This document shows positions 1 through 9,737 of a stretch of DNA of 64,000 nt, in pieces; the first letter of the stretch is position 1, and the number at the start of each line of letters is the position of its first letter. The position numbers and the translations under genes are program-made. The DNA lies in NCBI RefSeq assembly GCF_000165835.1, contig NC_014640.1:3844001-3908000 (forward strand). The letters are read 5' to 3'. Source of the stretch: Achromobacter xylosoxidans A8 (lineage in GTDB: Bacteria > Pseudomonadota > Gammaproteobacteria > Burkholderiales > Burkholderiaceae_B). The notes beneath the pieces were generated by a model. It worked only from the letters and a program-made list of their open reading frames with translations. It did no database searches and was not told where the DNA came from.

Positions 1-1004
1 AAGTCGGCCCCAAGGGCATGAACGCCAAGCCGGTGGGCTCGGGGCCCTACAAGGTGGTGGACTACCAGCCGGGCAAGTCCATCACGCTGGAACGCAATGC
101 CGACTACTTCAAGGATTCGCCCAAGGCTCAGCCCAAGATCGGCAAGGTGGTGATCCGCTTCATCCCCGACCGCCAGACGCAGATGGCCGAAGTCATCTCG
201 GGCGGCGAGGACCTGATCATGAGCGTGCCCAAGGACCAGGCCGAACAGCTGGGCGGCATGCCCTCGCTGCAGATGGTCACCGGCAACACCATGCGCATCG
301 TGTTCATGCAGATGAACATCCAGGAAGGCACGCCGGCACCGCAGCTGAAAGACGAACGCGTGCGCCGCGCCATCATCCACGCGATCGACCGCGAGTCCAT
401 GCTGAAGAACATCGTGGGCGAAGGCGGCGGCCTCATCAACACCATCTGCACGCCTTCGCAGACGGGCTGCACGCAGGAAGGCGCGCCGGTCTACAAGTAC
501 GACCCGGCCCAGGCCAAGAAGCTGCTGGCCGAGGCCGGCTACCCCAACGGCTTCGACATCGACCTGGTGGCCTACCGCGAGCGCAACCAGACCGAAGCCA
601 TCATCAACTACCTGCAGGCGGTGGGCATCCGCGCCAAGCTCAACTTCCTGCAGTACGCCGCCATGCGCGACATGATCCGCGCCAACAAGGCCTCGCTCAC
701 GCACCAGACCTGGGGCTCCAACCTGGTCAACGACGTGTCCGCGTCCACGCCGGTGTACTTCGCCTTCGGCAACGACGACGTCACTCGCGACCCGCAGGTG
801 CGCGACCTGCTCACCAAGGGCGACCGCACCATCGACAGCCCCGCGCGCAACGCCGCCTACAAGCAGGCGCTGGACCTGATCGCGCAGAAGGCCTACGCGG
901 TGCCGCTGTGGACCTTGCCTGCCTACTACGTGGCCACCAAGGACGTGAACTTCAAGCCCTATTCGGACGAACTGGTGCGCTTCTGGGACATGAGCTGGAA
1001 GTAA
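1..1004 (+). CDS. ABC transporter substrate-binding protein, family 5 (5' partial)
   Basis: Periplasmic binding protein of a dipeptide/oligopeptide-type importer. The frame is open to the window edge, so the signal peptide and N-terminal lobe lie outside. The visible part (about 333 residues) begins in the family-5 motif 'VGSGPYKVVDYQPGKSITL' and runs through the 'RVRRAIIHAIDRESM' region to the usual end near 'PLWTLPAYYVATKDVNFKP'. It is followed 65 bp later by two permeases and two ATPases on the same strand, so it is the binding protein of that importer. The ligand cannot be read from sequence; a co-transcribed M20 peptidase suggests peptides or N-acyl amino acids. The family call is secure. 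Confidence 0.9.
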   Translation, partial: VGPKGMNAKPVGSGPYKVVDYQPGKSITLERNADYFKDSPKAQPKIGKVVIRFIPDRQTQMAEVISGGEDLIMSVPKDQAEQLGGMPSLQMVTGNTMRIVFMQMNIQEGTPAPQLKDERVRRAIIHAIDRESMLKNIVGEGGGLINTICTPSQTGCTQEGAPVYKYDPAQAKKLLAEAGYPNGFDIDLVAYRERNQTEAIINYLQAVGIRAKLNFLQYAAMRDMIRANKASLTHQTWGSNLVNDVSASTPVYFAFGNDDVTRDPQVRDLLTKGDRTIDSPARNAAYKQALDLIAQKAYAVPLWTLPAYYVATKDVNFKPYSDELVRFWDMSWK

Positions 1005-1069
1005 GGCGCGGCCCCGCGCCGGCCCTGCATCGCGCCGGGCCGGCGTGAGTCCAACGAAGAGGAAGCCCT

Positions 1070-1987
1070 ATGCTGTATTTCACGATCAGGCGCCTGGGCC
1101 TGGCGGTGCTGGTGGCGCTGACGGTCTCGATCCTGGCGTTCCTGCTGCTGCACCTGTCCGGCGACCCGGCGCTGGCCCTGGCCGGCGAAGGCGCGCGCCA
1201 GGCCGACATCGACATGATCCGCAAGACCTACGGCCTGGACCGGCCGCTGGCGGTGCAGTACGCGGACTGGCTCTGGCACATCCTGCAGGGCGACTTCGGC
1301 ACCTCGGTGTATTTCAAGACCGAGGCCGGGCCGCTGATCCTCTCCAAGCTCAAGACCACGCTGCTGCTGGGCATGGGCGCGCTGGCCTTCGCGCTCTTGA
1401 TCTCGATTCCGCTGGGCGTGCTGGCCGCGCTGTACAAGGGCAGCCTGATCGACCGCATCTGCCTGGCGGTCGCCGTGCTGGGGCAGGCGCTGCCCAACTT
1501 CTTCTTCGCGCTGATCCTGATCATGCTGTTCTCGATCTCGCTGCGCATCCTGCCGGTGTCGGGCAGCGGCAGCTGGCAGCATTTCGTCATGCCGGCGATC
1601 GCACTGGGCTACTACGTCGCGCCCGCCTTCATGCGCCTGATACGCGCCGGCATGATCGAGGTCCTGGCCGCCGACTACATCCGCACCGCCCGCGCCAAGG
1701 GCCTGCCGGCGCGCAAGATCGTCTTCAAGCACGCGCTGCGCAACGCCATCGTGCCGGTGGTGGCGCTGGCCGCGGTGCAGCTGGGCTACCTGCTGGGCGG
1801 CTCGGTCGTCATCGAAACCATCTTCGCGCTGGACGGCCTGGGCTACCTGGCTTACCAGAGCATCACCTACAAGGACTATCCCGTGATGCAGCTGATCGTG
1901 CTGCTGCTGTCGGTGCTCTACGTGCTGCTGACCCTGGCGGCCGATATCGCCAACGCGTGGCTCGACCCGCGCATCCGGGTGTCCTGA
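1070..1987 (+). CDS. ABC transporter permease, DppB/OppB type
   Basis: Inner-membrane permease of the dipeptide/oligopeptide importer, 305 aa, the usual length. It has the family's N-terminal membrane segment (about residues 9-29), the periplasmic region with 'YGLDRPLAVQYADWL', then five further hydrophobic segments. The cytoplasmic EAA loop that contacts the ATPases reads 'ARAKGLPARKIVFKHALRN'. The ATG at 1070 follows a purine-rich 'gaagaggaag' ribosome-binding site. The gene ends one base before the next permease gene, so the two are almost certainly translated as a unit. Confidence 0.93.
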   Translation: MLYFTIRRLGLAVLVALTVSILAFLLLHLSGDPALALAGEGARQADIDMIRKTYGLDRPLAVQYADWLWHILQGDFGTSVYFKTEAGPLILSKLKTTLLLGMGALAFALLISIPLGVLAALYKGSLIDRICLAVAVLGQALPNFFFALILIMLFSISLRILPVSGSGSWQHFVMPAIALGYYVAPAFMRLIRAGMIEVLAADYIRTARAKGLPARKIVFKHALRNAIVPVVALAAVQLGYLLGGSVVIETIFALDGLGYLAYQSITYKDYPVMQLIVLLLSVLYVLLTLAADIANAWLDPRIRVS

Positions 1988-1988
1988 C

Positions 1989-2900
1989 ATGAATACGCCT
2001 ACCCTGACCCCGTCCGCTCCCGGCGTCCAGCCCCCGCTGGAACTGTCGGCGTCCGCCCTGCGCTGGCGGCGGCTGCGCCGCAACAAGGCGCTGCTGGCCG
2101 GCGGCGGCATCCTGCTCGTCATCGTGCTGATCGCGCTGTTGGCGCCCTGGATCTCGCCGCATGATCCTTATTTCCAGGACCTGGCCTACCGCACGGCGCC
2201 GCCGGTCTGGTATGCCAAGGGCACCTGGCTGCATCCGCTGGGCACCGACCAGCTCGGCCGCGACTATATGTCGCGCCTGTTCTACGGCGCCCGCATCTCG
2301 CTCTTGATCGGCATCAGCGTGGCGCTGATCTCGGGCCTGATCGGCACAGCCATGGGCATGGCGGCCGGCTACTTCGGCGGCAAGGTCGACATGGCGGTGT
2401 CGTTCCTCATCACCACCCGTCTGTCCATGCCCGTCATCCTGGTGGCGCTGGCTACGGTGGCCATCGTCGGTGGTTCGCTCTGGGTGGTGATCCTGGTGCT
2501 GGGGCTGCTCAAGTGGGACCGCTACGCGGTGGTGATGCGCAGCGCCACGCAGCAGGTGCGATCGCTGGAGTACGTAGCGGCGGCGCAAGCCGCGGGCGCC
2601 TCTACCTGGCGCATCGTCTGGGGCGAAGTGCTGCCCAACGTGGTGCCGCAGCTGATCGTGATCGCCACGCTGGAAGCCGCCAGCGCCATCCTGCTGGAAG
2701 CGTCGCTGTCCTTCCTGGGCCTGGGCGTGCAGCCGCCGCTGCCGTCCTGGGGCTTGATGATCTCGGAGGCCAAGGCCTATATGTTCTTCTCGTTCTGGCT
2801 GATTGCCATCCCCGGATCGGCGCTGGCCTTGCTGATCTTCGCGATCAACCTGGCCGGCGACGGGCTGCATCAACTCCTGACGCCTGAAGAGAGGGGCTGA
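1989..2900 (+). CDS. ABC transporter permease, DppC/OppC type
   Basis: Second inner-membrane permease of the same importer, 303 aa. The N-terminal OppC_N region includes a membrane segment at about residues 35-55 ('LLAGGGILLVIVLIALLAP') and the 'HPLGTDQLGRDYMSRLFYGA' motif typical of DppC/OppC. The EAA loop is 'YVAAAQAAGASTWRIVWGEV', and 'GLGVQPPLPSWGLMI' follows in the last periplasmic loop, as in the family. It starts directly after the DppB-like gene and ends 2 bp before the first ATPase gene. Confidence 0.93.
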   Translation: MNTPTLTPSAPGVQPPLELSASALRWRRLRRNKALLAGGGILLVIVLIALLAPWISPHDPYFQDLAYRTAPPVWYAKGTWLHPLGTDQLGRDYMSRLFYGARISLLIGISVALISGLIGTAMGMAAGYFGGKVDMAVSFLITTRLSMPVILVALATVAIVGGSLWVVILVLGLLKWDRYAVVMRSATQQVRSLEYVAAAQAAGASTWRIVWGEVLPNVVPQLIVIATLEAASAILLEASLSFLGLGVQPPLPSWGLMISEAKAYMFFSFWLIAIPGSALALLIFAINLAGDGLHQLLTPEERG

Positions 2901-2902
2901 GC

Positions 2903-3888
<986 letters not shown>

Positions 3889-3892
<4 letters not shown>

Positions 3893-4860
3893 GCCCCTTG
3901 CTGCAAGCCGAGGCCGTCAGCAGGCAGTTCTCGATCCGCTCGGGCATGTTCCGGCCGCGCAGCACCCTGCATGCGGTCAATGGCGTGGACCTGGCGGTGG
4001 AGCGCGGTGCCGTGCTGGGTATCGTGGGCGAATCCGGTTGCGGCAAATCGACGCTGGCCCGCATGCTGCTGGGCCTGACGCCGCCGACCGAAGGCGCGAT
4101 CCGCCTCGACGGGCAGGACATCCGCAGCCTCGGCCGGCGCGCCCTGGCGCGCCGTGTCCAGCCGATCTTCCAGGATCCGTATTCTTCGCTGAATCCGCGC
4201 CGCTCCATCGCCTCCATCGTGTCGCTGCCGCTGGAAGTGCATGGCATCGCCAATCCCAAGCAGCAGAAAGCCATCGAAATGCTGGAACGCGTCGGCCTGC
4301 CGCCACGGCTGGCCCACAACACGCCGGGCCAATTGTCCGGCGGGCAGCGCCAACGCGTCGCCATCGCACGCGCGCTGGTGATGCATCCCGAAATCGTTAT
4401 CTGCGACGAGCCGACCTCGGCGCTGGACGTCTCGGTGCAGGCCCAGATCATGAATCTGCTGATGGACCTGCGGCGCGAATTCAATCTGACCTACGTCTTC
4501 ATCAGCCACAACCTGGCGGTGGTCGAGCACATCGCCACCCATGTGGCGGTGATGTATCTGGGCCGGGTAGTCGAATCCGCCGCCACCGCGCAGCTGTTCC
4601 ACGACCCGCGCCATCCCTACACGCAGGCGCTGCTGGCCTCGGTGCTGACGCCCGAACCGGGCCTGGGCATCCCCGACATGGGGCTGGGCCTGTCGTTCCC
4701 GGACCCGTTGCGCCCGCCTCCCGGCTGCCCCTTCCATCCGCGCTGCCAACAGGCCATGGCGCAATGCAAGACCGAACGCCCGACATTGATCCGGCGCGAG
4801 CAATCCGTGGTGGCCTGCCACCTCTATCCCCCTACCCCCAACGGAGTCCAGCCATCATGA
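3889..4860 (+). CDS. ABC transporter ATP-binding protein, DppF/OppF type
   Basis: Second ATPase of the importer, 323 aa. The start is placed at ATG 3889 because it overlaps the preceding stop (ATGA) and follows a 'gaaggag' ribosome-binding site; an in-frame ATG 36 bp upstream lacks both. Walker A is 'GESGCGKST' (residues 47-55), the signature is 'LSGGQRQRV', Walker B is 'VICDEPTSALD', and the C-terminal Cys cluster is 'GCPFHPRCQQAMAQC'. The stop in turn overlaps the peptidase start by 4 bp. Confidence 0.94.
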
Positions 4861-6251
4861 CCCGCGCACAAGCCATCGCCCAGGCGGAACAGTGTTTTGA
4901 TTCCGGCGCGTTCCGCGCCCTGCTGGCGCGCCGCCTGGCACAGCCCACGGAGAGCCAGAATCCGGCGCGCGCGCCCGAACTCGCCGCCTATCTGGAAGCC
5001 GAGATCCGGCCGGCCTTCGAGGCGCTGGGATTTACCTGCCGCACGCTCACGCATCCGAAGGCGCTGGCGCCGTTCCTGTATGCCGAACGCATCGAGGATC
5101 CGGCCCTGCCCACCGTGCTGGGCTACGGCCATGGCGACGTCATTCGCGGCCTGGAAAAGGAATGGAAGGAAGGCCTGTCGCCCTGGGCGCTGACCGAGTC
5201 CGAGGGCCGCTGGTACGGCCGCGGCATCGCCGACAACAAAGGCCAGCACAGCATCAACATGGAAGCGCTGCGGCTGGTGCTGGAAACGCGCGGCAAGCTG
5301 GGCTTCAACGCCAAGTACCTGATCGAGATGGGCGAGGAAACCGGCTCCATGGGCCTGCGCGACTTGTGCGAGGAACATCGCGCGATGCTGGCGGCGGACC
5401 TGCTCATCGCCTCGGACGGGCCGCGGCTGAGCGCCGAACGCCCCACCATCTTTCTGGGCGCGCGCGGCAGCCTGAACTTCGACCTGAGCATCGAGGCCCG
5501 CGCGGGCGGCCACCACTCGGGCAACTGGGGCGGCCTGATTTCCAACCCCGGCATCCAGCTGGCCCATGCGATCTCCACGCTGGTCTCGCCCACCGGCCAG
5601 ATCCGCATCCCCGAATGGGTGCCGCGCGAGCTACCCGACGCAGTGCGGCGCGCCCTGGCCGACTGCCAGGTGGACGGCGGCGCCGACGGTCCCGAGATCG
5701 AACCCTGGTGGGGCGAACCGGGCCTGTCGCCCGCCGAGCGCGTGTTCGGCTGGTGCTCGTTCGAGGTCCTGGCCTACAAGACCGGCAACCCCGACACCCC
5801 CGTCAACGCCATTCCGCCGCGCGCTTGGGCCCGCTGCCAGCTGCGCTTCGTGGTGGGCGTGGACCCGGACGACCTGGTCCCCGCCCTGCGCCGCCACCTG
5901 GACCGCCAGGGCTTTCCCATGGTCCAGATCACGCTGACGCGCGAGAACATGTTCCGCGCCACCCGCATCGACCCGGAGGACGCCTGGGTGCGCTGGGCGG
6001 TGGATTCGCTGGAACGCACCTCTGGCGCCAAGACCGCCGTGCTGCCCAACCTGGGCGGCTCCCTGCCCAACGACATCTTCACCGACGTGCTGGGCCTGCG
6101 CACGATCTGGGTGCCACATTCCTATCCTGGCTGCTCCCAGCACGCGCCGAACGAACACCTGCCGCCGGCCTTGCTGCGGCAGGCGTTGAGCCTGATGACG
6201 GGACTGTATTGGGACTTGGGCGCGGGCGGCACGCCGGCATTGACGCGCTGA
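4857..6251 (+). CDS. M20 family metallopeptidase
   Basis: Zinc-dependent hydrolase of the ArgE/DapE/carboxypeptidase G2 family, 464 aa, without a signal peptide and so probably cytoplasmic. Metal-site motifs are visible in order: 'GYGHGD', 'GRGIADNKGQ' and 'EMGEETGS', with the lid (dimerisation) domain after 'RGSLNFDLSI'. It overlaps the last ATPase gene by 4 bp, so it belongs to the importer operon. The inferred job is to hydrolyse the imported peptide or N-acyl amino acid. The reading frame stays open far upstream, but the ATGA overlap fixes the start. Exact substrate is unknown. Confidence 0.92.
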   Translation: MTRAQAIAQAEQCFDSGAFRALLARRLAQPTESQNPARAPELAAYLEAEIRPAFEALGFTCRTLTHPKALAPFLYAERIEDPALPTVLGYGHGDVIRGLEKEWKEGLSPWALTESEGRWYGRGIADNKGQHSINMEALRLVLETRGKLGFNAKYLIEMGEETGSMGLRDLCEEHRAMLAADLLIASDGPRLSAERPTIFLGARGSLNFDLSIEARAGGHHSGNWGGLISNPGIQLAHAISTLVSPTGQIRIPEWVPRELPDAVRRALADCQVDGGADGPEIEPWWGEPGLSPAERVFGWCSFEVLAYKTGNPDTPVNAIPPRAWARCQLRFVVGVDPDDLVPALRRHLDRQGFPMVQITLTRENMFRATRIDPEDAWVRWAVDSLERTSGAKTAVLPNLGGSLPNDIFTDVLGLRTIWVPHSYPGCSQHAPNEHLPPALLRQALSLMTGLYWDLGAGGTPALTR

Positions 6252-6271
6252 GACGCGACGCCGGGGCCTGT

Positions 6272-6292
6272 GCAAGTTCAAAAGGAACTTGC
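6272..6292. terminator. Hairpin between the convergent peptidase and LysR genes
   Basis: A perfect 8-bp stem ('gcaagttc' / 'gaacttgc') with a 5-base loop, between two genes whose 3' ends face each other. There is no long U-tract on either side, so it is a plausible but not classical bidirectional terminator. Confidence 0.45.
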
Positions 6293-6299
6293 GCCGCCC

Positions 6300-7196
6300 C
6301 TAAGGCTTGCCGGACGGCCCCAGTCGCGCCCGCAGGAAATCGATGAAGCGCCGCACCTTGGCGCTGACGTGGCGGGTGTCGGGATAGACCGCGTAAACCT
6401 CCTGGCGCGGCAAGGTGTACGAGGGCAGCACGCGTTGCAGTACTCCCCGCGCCAGCGGTTCTTGCAGCAACCAATCAGGCAGCGCGGCCACTCCGCATCC
6501 CGCTACGGCAAACGCCAGCAGCGCCGAAGCCGTATCGGCCTGCGCCACCGGCGCCACGCGCAGTTCATGCTCGCGGCCCTTGCCGTCCGTCAGCCGCCAG
6601 CGGTCACTGCGCCCCGGCCTGTTGGCCAGCCACGGCAACGCCGCCAGCGCCTGCGGCGTGCGCGGCATGCCGTGCTGGGCCAGCAGCGCGGGACTGGCCA
6701 CAAGCCATAACCTGAACTGGCCGATCCGCGTGGCGCGGTAGCTGGAGTCTTCCAGCGCCCCCACCCGGATCGCCAAGTCCAGCCGCTCGGCGATCAGGTC
6801 CGCATGCGCCGAACCGGCGCGGTAGCTGACCCGCAGGGCGGGATGCTCGCGCGCATACGCCGCCAGCGCCGGCGCCACCACCAGGTTGCCGTAATCCACC
6901 GACGCCGTGACCCGCAGGCTGCCCGATAAGGCCGCCTGCCCGGAACGCGCCTCGTCCACGGCGGTTTCGGCGTCGCGCAGCAGGCGGGCGCAATGGCCGT
7001 AAAAGCCTTCGCCCGCCTCGGTCAGGGCCAGCCGCCGGGTGCTGCGCGTCAACAGCGCCACGCCCAGTTCCTGTTCCAGCTGCTTGATATTGAAGCTGAC
7101 CACCGCCTTGGTCGTGCCCAGCGCATCGGCCGCCGCCGTGAACGAACCGGCCTCGACCACCGCCGCATACATCGCCAGACGATTCAGATTGATCAT
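6300..7196 (-). CDS. LysR-family transcriptional regulator
   Basis: DNA-binding regulator, 298 aa. The winged helix-turn-helix is at residues 3-60 ('LNRLAMYAAVVEAGSFTAAA', then 'SFNIKQLEQELGVALLTRST'), followed by a LysR substrate-binding domain of the PBP2_CrgA/GcvA-like type. It is divergent from the small NTF2-like gene at 7309, its most likely target. A quasi-palindrome in the shared intergenic region (7228-7244, 'gaa...agtatatct...ttc') could be its operator, but this is unproven. The effector is unknown. Confidence 0.92.
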   Translation of the reverse strand: MINLNRLAMYAAVVEAGSFTAAADALGTTKAVVSFNIKQLEQELGVALLTRSTRRLALTEAGEGFYGHCARLLRDAETAVDEARSGQAALSGSLRVTASVDYGNLVVAPALAAYAREHPALRVSYRAGSAHADLIAERLDLAIRVGALEDSSYRATRIGQFRLWLVASPALLAQHGMPRTPQALAALPWLANRPGRSDRWRLTDGKGREHELRVAPVAQADTASALLAFAVAGCGVAALPDWLLQEPLARGVLQRVLPSYTLPRQEVYAVYPDTRHVSAKVRRFIDFLRARLGPSGKP

Positions 7197-7308
7197 GGAA
7201 GGCCGCTACGAATTGTCAAAAAAACACGAACAGTATATCTATTCATAAGGCATTTTTTGCGAACGACAGGACTCCTAGAATGACGCTCCCTCTCTGGAAT
7301 CCAACCCC

Positions 7309-7704
7309 ATGCCCGACCTTTCCTCGCACTGCCAGCGCCTGGCGCTCGACGCCCATACCCGCATCGAACAATGGATAGGCACACCCGACGCACCGGACAG
7401 CCAACTGGCCGATCTGCTGGAGAACTTTGCGCCTGGCTTCAGCATGATCGCGGCCGACGGACAGCGCCTGTCCGCCACGGCCTTGCCCGCCCTGTTCGCC
7501 AGCCTGCGCGGCGCGCGCCCAGGCTTGAAGATCGATATCGACGAGCTGGCCGTGCTGCATGCCGACACGGCTTCGGTCTTGCTGAGCTACCGCGAGCGCC
7601 ATGCCTGGAGCGCCGGCGCCACCCAGCGGCGCGCCACCGTCCTGTTCACGGTTCAGGCCGGCAGCCAGCCAAAATGGGCGCATCTGCAAGAGACCTGGGC
7701 CTGA
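7309..7704 (+). CDS. Hypothetical protein, possibly NTF2/SnoaL-like
   Basis: 131-residue soluble protein with no signal peptide or membrane segment. Length and pattern (helical N-terminus, 'LLENFAPGFSMIAADGQRLS', then beta-strand-rich 'TASVLLSYRERHAWS' and 'RRATVLFTVQAG') resemble DUF4440/SnoaL-like cone-fold proteins, but no catalytic residues can be assigned. It is divergent from the LysR gene at 7196, which probably controls it. Function not recognised. Confidence 0.7.
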   Translation: MPDLSSHCQRLALDAHTRIEQWIGTPDAPDSQLADLLENFAPGFSMIAADGQRLSATALPALFASLRGARPGLKIDIDELAVLHADTASVLLSYRERHAWSAGATQRRATVLFTVQAGSQPKWAHLQETWA

Positions 7705-7735
7705 GGATTGAACAGACTGGGACGGCCTCGAGGCC

Positions 7736-7762
7736 AAAAAAAAGCCTCCGGCTAGGAGGCTT
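7736..7762 (-). terminator. Rho-independent terminator of the TetR gene, stop codon in its loop
   Basis: Read on the minus strand: an 8-bp perfect stem ('aagcctcc' / 'ggaggctt'), a 5-base loop and an uninterrupted run of U corresponding to A 7736-7743. The loop contains the TAG stop of the TetR gene (7752-7754), so the terminator overlaps the coding end. Confidence 0.85.
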
Positions 7763-8372
7763 GTCGTTGTCGTTTGCGTATCCCGTCCAATAGCAGATCG
7801 GCAATGAATTCCGCCAGGACCAATTGCCGCGCCGCATCCGGCGTCTGCCGCGTGAACCGTTCGATGATGCCCATCAGCGATTGGGCGAACCAGTCGGACG
7901 GTATGTCATCGCGGAACAAGCCGGCCTGCTGCTCGGCGCCCACGTTGCCGGCGATCATCGCCACCAGTTCGTCCTTCAGCGCCTCGGCCTCGGCGGCCTG
8001 GAAGAAGCCGATGCGCGTCAGGTTGGGATCTTCCTGCAGGATGGCGAGCAGGCCGCTTACGCTCTGGCGCAGACGCCCGGCCAGTTCGGCGCCTTGCAGA
8101 TCATCGGGCAAGCGCGCCTGGCCGATGGCCTGCCGCAAGCGCTGGGCGAACAAGCCCACCAGTTCGTCGTAGGCCGCCTGCTTGCTGGCGAAGTATTGAT
8201 AGAAGACAGGTTGGGTCACGCCGGCCCGGGCGACGATGTCGCTGATCCGGGTATGCTGGAATCCGCGTTCCGCGAATTCCGCCGCCGCGACTTCCAGAAG
8301 TTGAGCCCGTGTGCGTTCACCCTTGGTGAGACGCTTGTCTTGCGGTAAAGAAGTAGGTCGTGCCGTAATCAT
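7752..8372 (-). CDS. TetR/AcrR-family transcriptional regulator
   Basis: 206-aa repressor-type regulator. The N-terminal TetR helix-turn-helix covers about residues 18-65 ('RTRAQLLEVAAAEFAERGF', 'ISDIVARAGVTQPVFYQYFA'), followed by an all-helical ligand domain. It is divergent from the lipoprotein gene at 8450 with 77 bp between them, so that gene and itself are the likely targets. The stop sits inside a terminator hairpin. The ligand is unknown. Confidence 0.92.
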   Translation of the reverse strand: MITARPTSLPQDKRLTKGERTRAQLLEVAAAEFAERGFQHTRISDIVARAGVTQPVFYQYFASKQAAYDELVGLFAQRLRQAIGQARLPDDLQGAELAGRLRQSVSGLLAILQEDPNLTRIGFFQAAEAEALKDELVAMIAGNVGAEQQAGLFRDDIPSDWFAQSLMGIIERFTRQTPDAARQLVLAEFIADLLLDGIRKRQRQAS

Positions 8373-8449
8373 CGCGAGAAAATACTACCCTTCGGCGCTT
8401 TTAGCCACTGGTTTTACCCACGGCTTCCAGCACGGATACAACCATTGCA

Positions 8450-8908
8450 ATGTCATATCCAAAGTACTGGCCTGCTGTTGTCGCCATCGCCGTCGCCAGC
8501 CTGGTCTCGGGTTGCGTGCCCTACCCGGTCTACAAGACCATGCAGCCCGACGCCCACGCCACGGTGCTGGACGAAAATTCCCATCCATTGGCCGATGCCC
8601 GGGTCGTGTTGATCAGCAGCACCTTTCCCTATGGGCGGGAACAGTTCCGCAATGAAACCCGCAGCGCGGCCGACGGCGGCGCCACGTTCGAGGCCTTGCG
8701 GGAATGGCGCGCTGAATCCATGGTGATCCACGGCTCGCAGGTCTACTTCTGGAACTGGTGCGTGGAAAAAGCGGGTTACGAAACCTACATGACCCTGGAC
8801 CGCGACGCCGCGTATTTCAAGGACAAGCCGCAAATCACCCTGCGCCCCGGCGAGTCGCATTCCTGCAACAACTGGCCCGACCGGCAGGCGTCGCCCGCGC
8901 CCCGCTGA
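8450..8908 (+). CDS. Hypothetical lipoprotein
   Basis: 152-aa protein with a signal sequence ending in the lipobox 'LVSGC' (Cys22), so lipidated and membrane-anchored. The mature part starts 'VPYPVYKTMQPDAHATVLDE' and has a beta-rich 'HPLADARVVLIS' stretch like a carboxypeptidase-regulatory (Ig-like) domain; two further Cys (in 'NWCVEK' and 'HSCNNW') may form a disulfide. It is divergent from the TetR gene. No specific function recognised. Confidence 0.8.
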   Translation: MSYPKYWPAVVAIAVASLVSGCVPYPVYKTMQPDAHATVLDENSHPLADARVVLISSTFPYGREQFRNETRSAADGGATFEALREWRAESMVIHGSQVYFWNWCVEKAGYETYMTLDRDAAYFKDKPQITLRPGESHSCNNWPDRQASPAPR

Positions 8909-9027
8909 AATCAGTTGAAATCTCGGTAGCGCTTGAGACACTTTATGGCACCGGCCAGGCAGTAAAGTAGGAATACCGGCCCGGGCCAGGCGTTGCGCCC
9001 GCCCCGAGACGGATCAGGAGCAAGATC

Positions 9028-9609
9028 ATGAAGCGGTTTTCTGGCCTTATGGCCATCGTCGCGGCGCTGGCATTGGCCATGGCAAGCGCGCCTGCCCTGG
9101 CTGGCGGGCGTGGCGGCGGTTATTGGGGCGGCGGATATCACGGTGGCGGATACCACGGCGGTGGATATCACGGCGGATATCACAATTACCATGGCGGCAG
9201 CAGCAGTTCCGACGGCTGGTGGATAGGCGGCGCGTTCGCGCTGGCCACCATAGGCCTGCTGCTGGCGGCGGATTCCGGGCCTTCCTACACTCAGGCAGGC
9301 GTCTACTCGTCGGGCGTGGGCTACACCAGCCCGCCGGTCTACGCGGCCCCCGTCTACAACGCGCCGGTCTATGAGGCGCCCCCCGTCTATGCCGCGCCCC
9401 AGCCCCAGTACGAGCCGGTGCAATACGAATCCGTACCGCCGGTCAACAGCGCGCAGGCCAACGCCACCGTGGACTGCCAGCGCTGGGCCATGAACCAGAG
9501 CGGCTATGACCCGGCCACCATCACGCAATGGACCACCCAGGTCATGGTGGACTCCTACAACCGCGCGCTCGATTCCTGCATGACCAGCCGCGGCTATCGC
9601 GCGCACTGA
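9028..9609 (+). CDS. Secreted Gly/Tyr-rich protein of unknown function
   Basis: 193 aa. A signal peptide (residues 1-25, cleavage after 'SAPALA') precedes a short glycine-rich region with 'GGYHGGG' repeats, then a hydrophobic stretch 'GGAFALATIGLLLAADSG' (about 68-85), a Pro/Tyr-rich linker with 'PVYAAPVYNAPVYEAP', and a C-terminal segment with two Cys ('VDCQRWAMNQSGYDPAT', 'SCMTSRGY'). The C-terminal part resembles a small domain often found at the end of such envelope proteins. Probably periplasmic or envelope-associated. Preceded by a good 'aggagcaag' ribosome-binding site. Confidence 0.78.
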   Translation: MKRFSGLMAIVAALALAMASAPALAGGRGGGYWGGGYHGGGYHGGGYHGGYHNYHGGSSSSDGWWIGGAFALATIGLLLAADSGPSYTQAGVYSSGVGYTSPPVYAAPVYNAPVYEAPPVYAAPQPQYEPVQYESVPPVNSAQANATVDCQRWAMNQSGYDPATITQWTTQVMVDSYNRALDSCMTSRGYRAH

Positions 9610-9737
9610 AGCGCGATTCCGGGTATTCCCGCTTGTCCCGCCGCGCCGGCCTGCACACACTGCATGCCGGCGCGCCTCATTGGAAGGCCGTTGCCGCGTC
9701 CCGGCGGATAGGCCGCCGGGCATGACAAGGGGAAAGC

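Noticed and set aside
959..2122. Minus-strand frame opposite the DppB-like permease
   Set aside because: Gln/Arg/His-rich antisense translation; the permease frame carries the EAA motif and family length.
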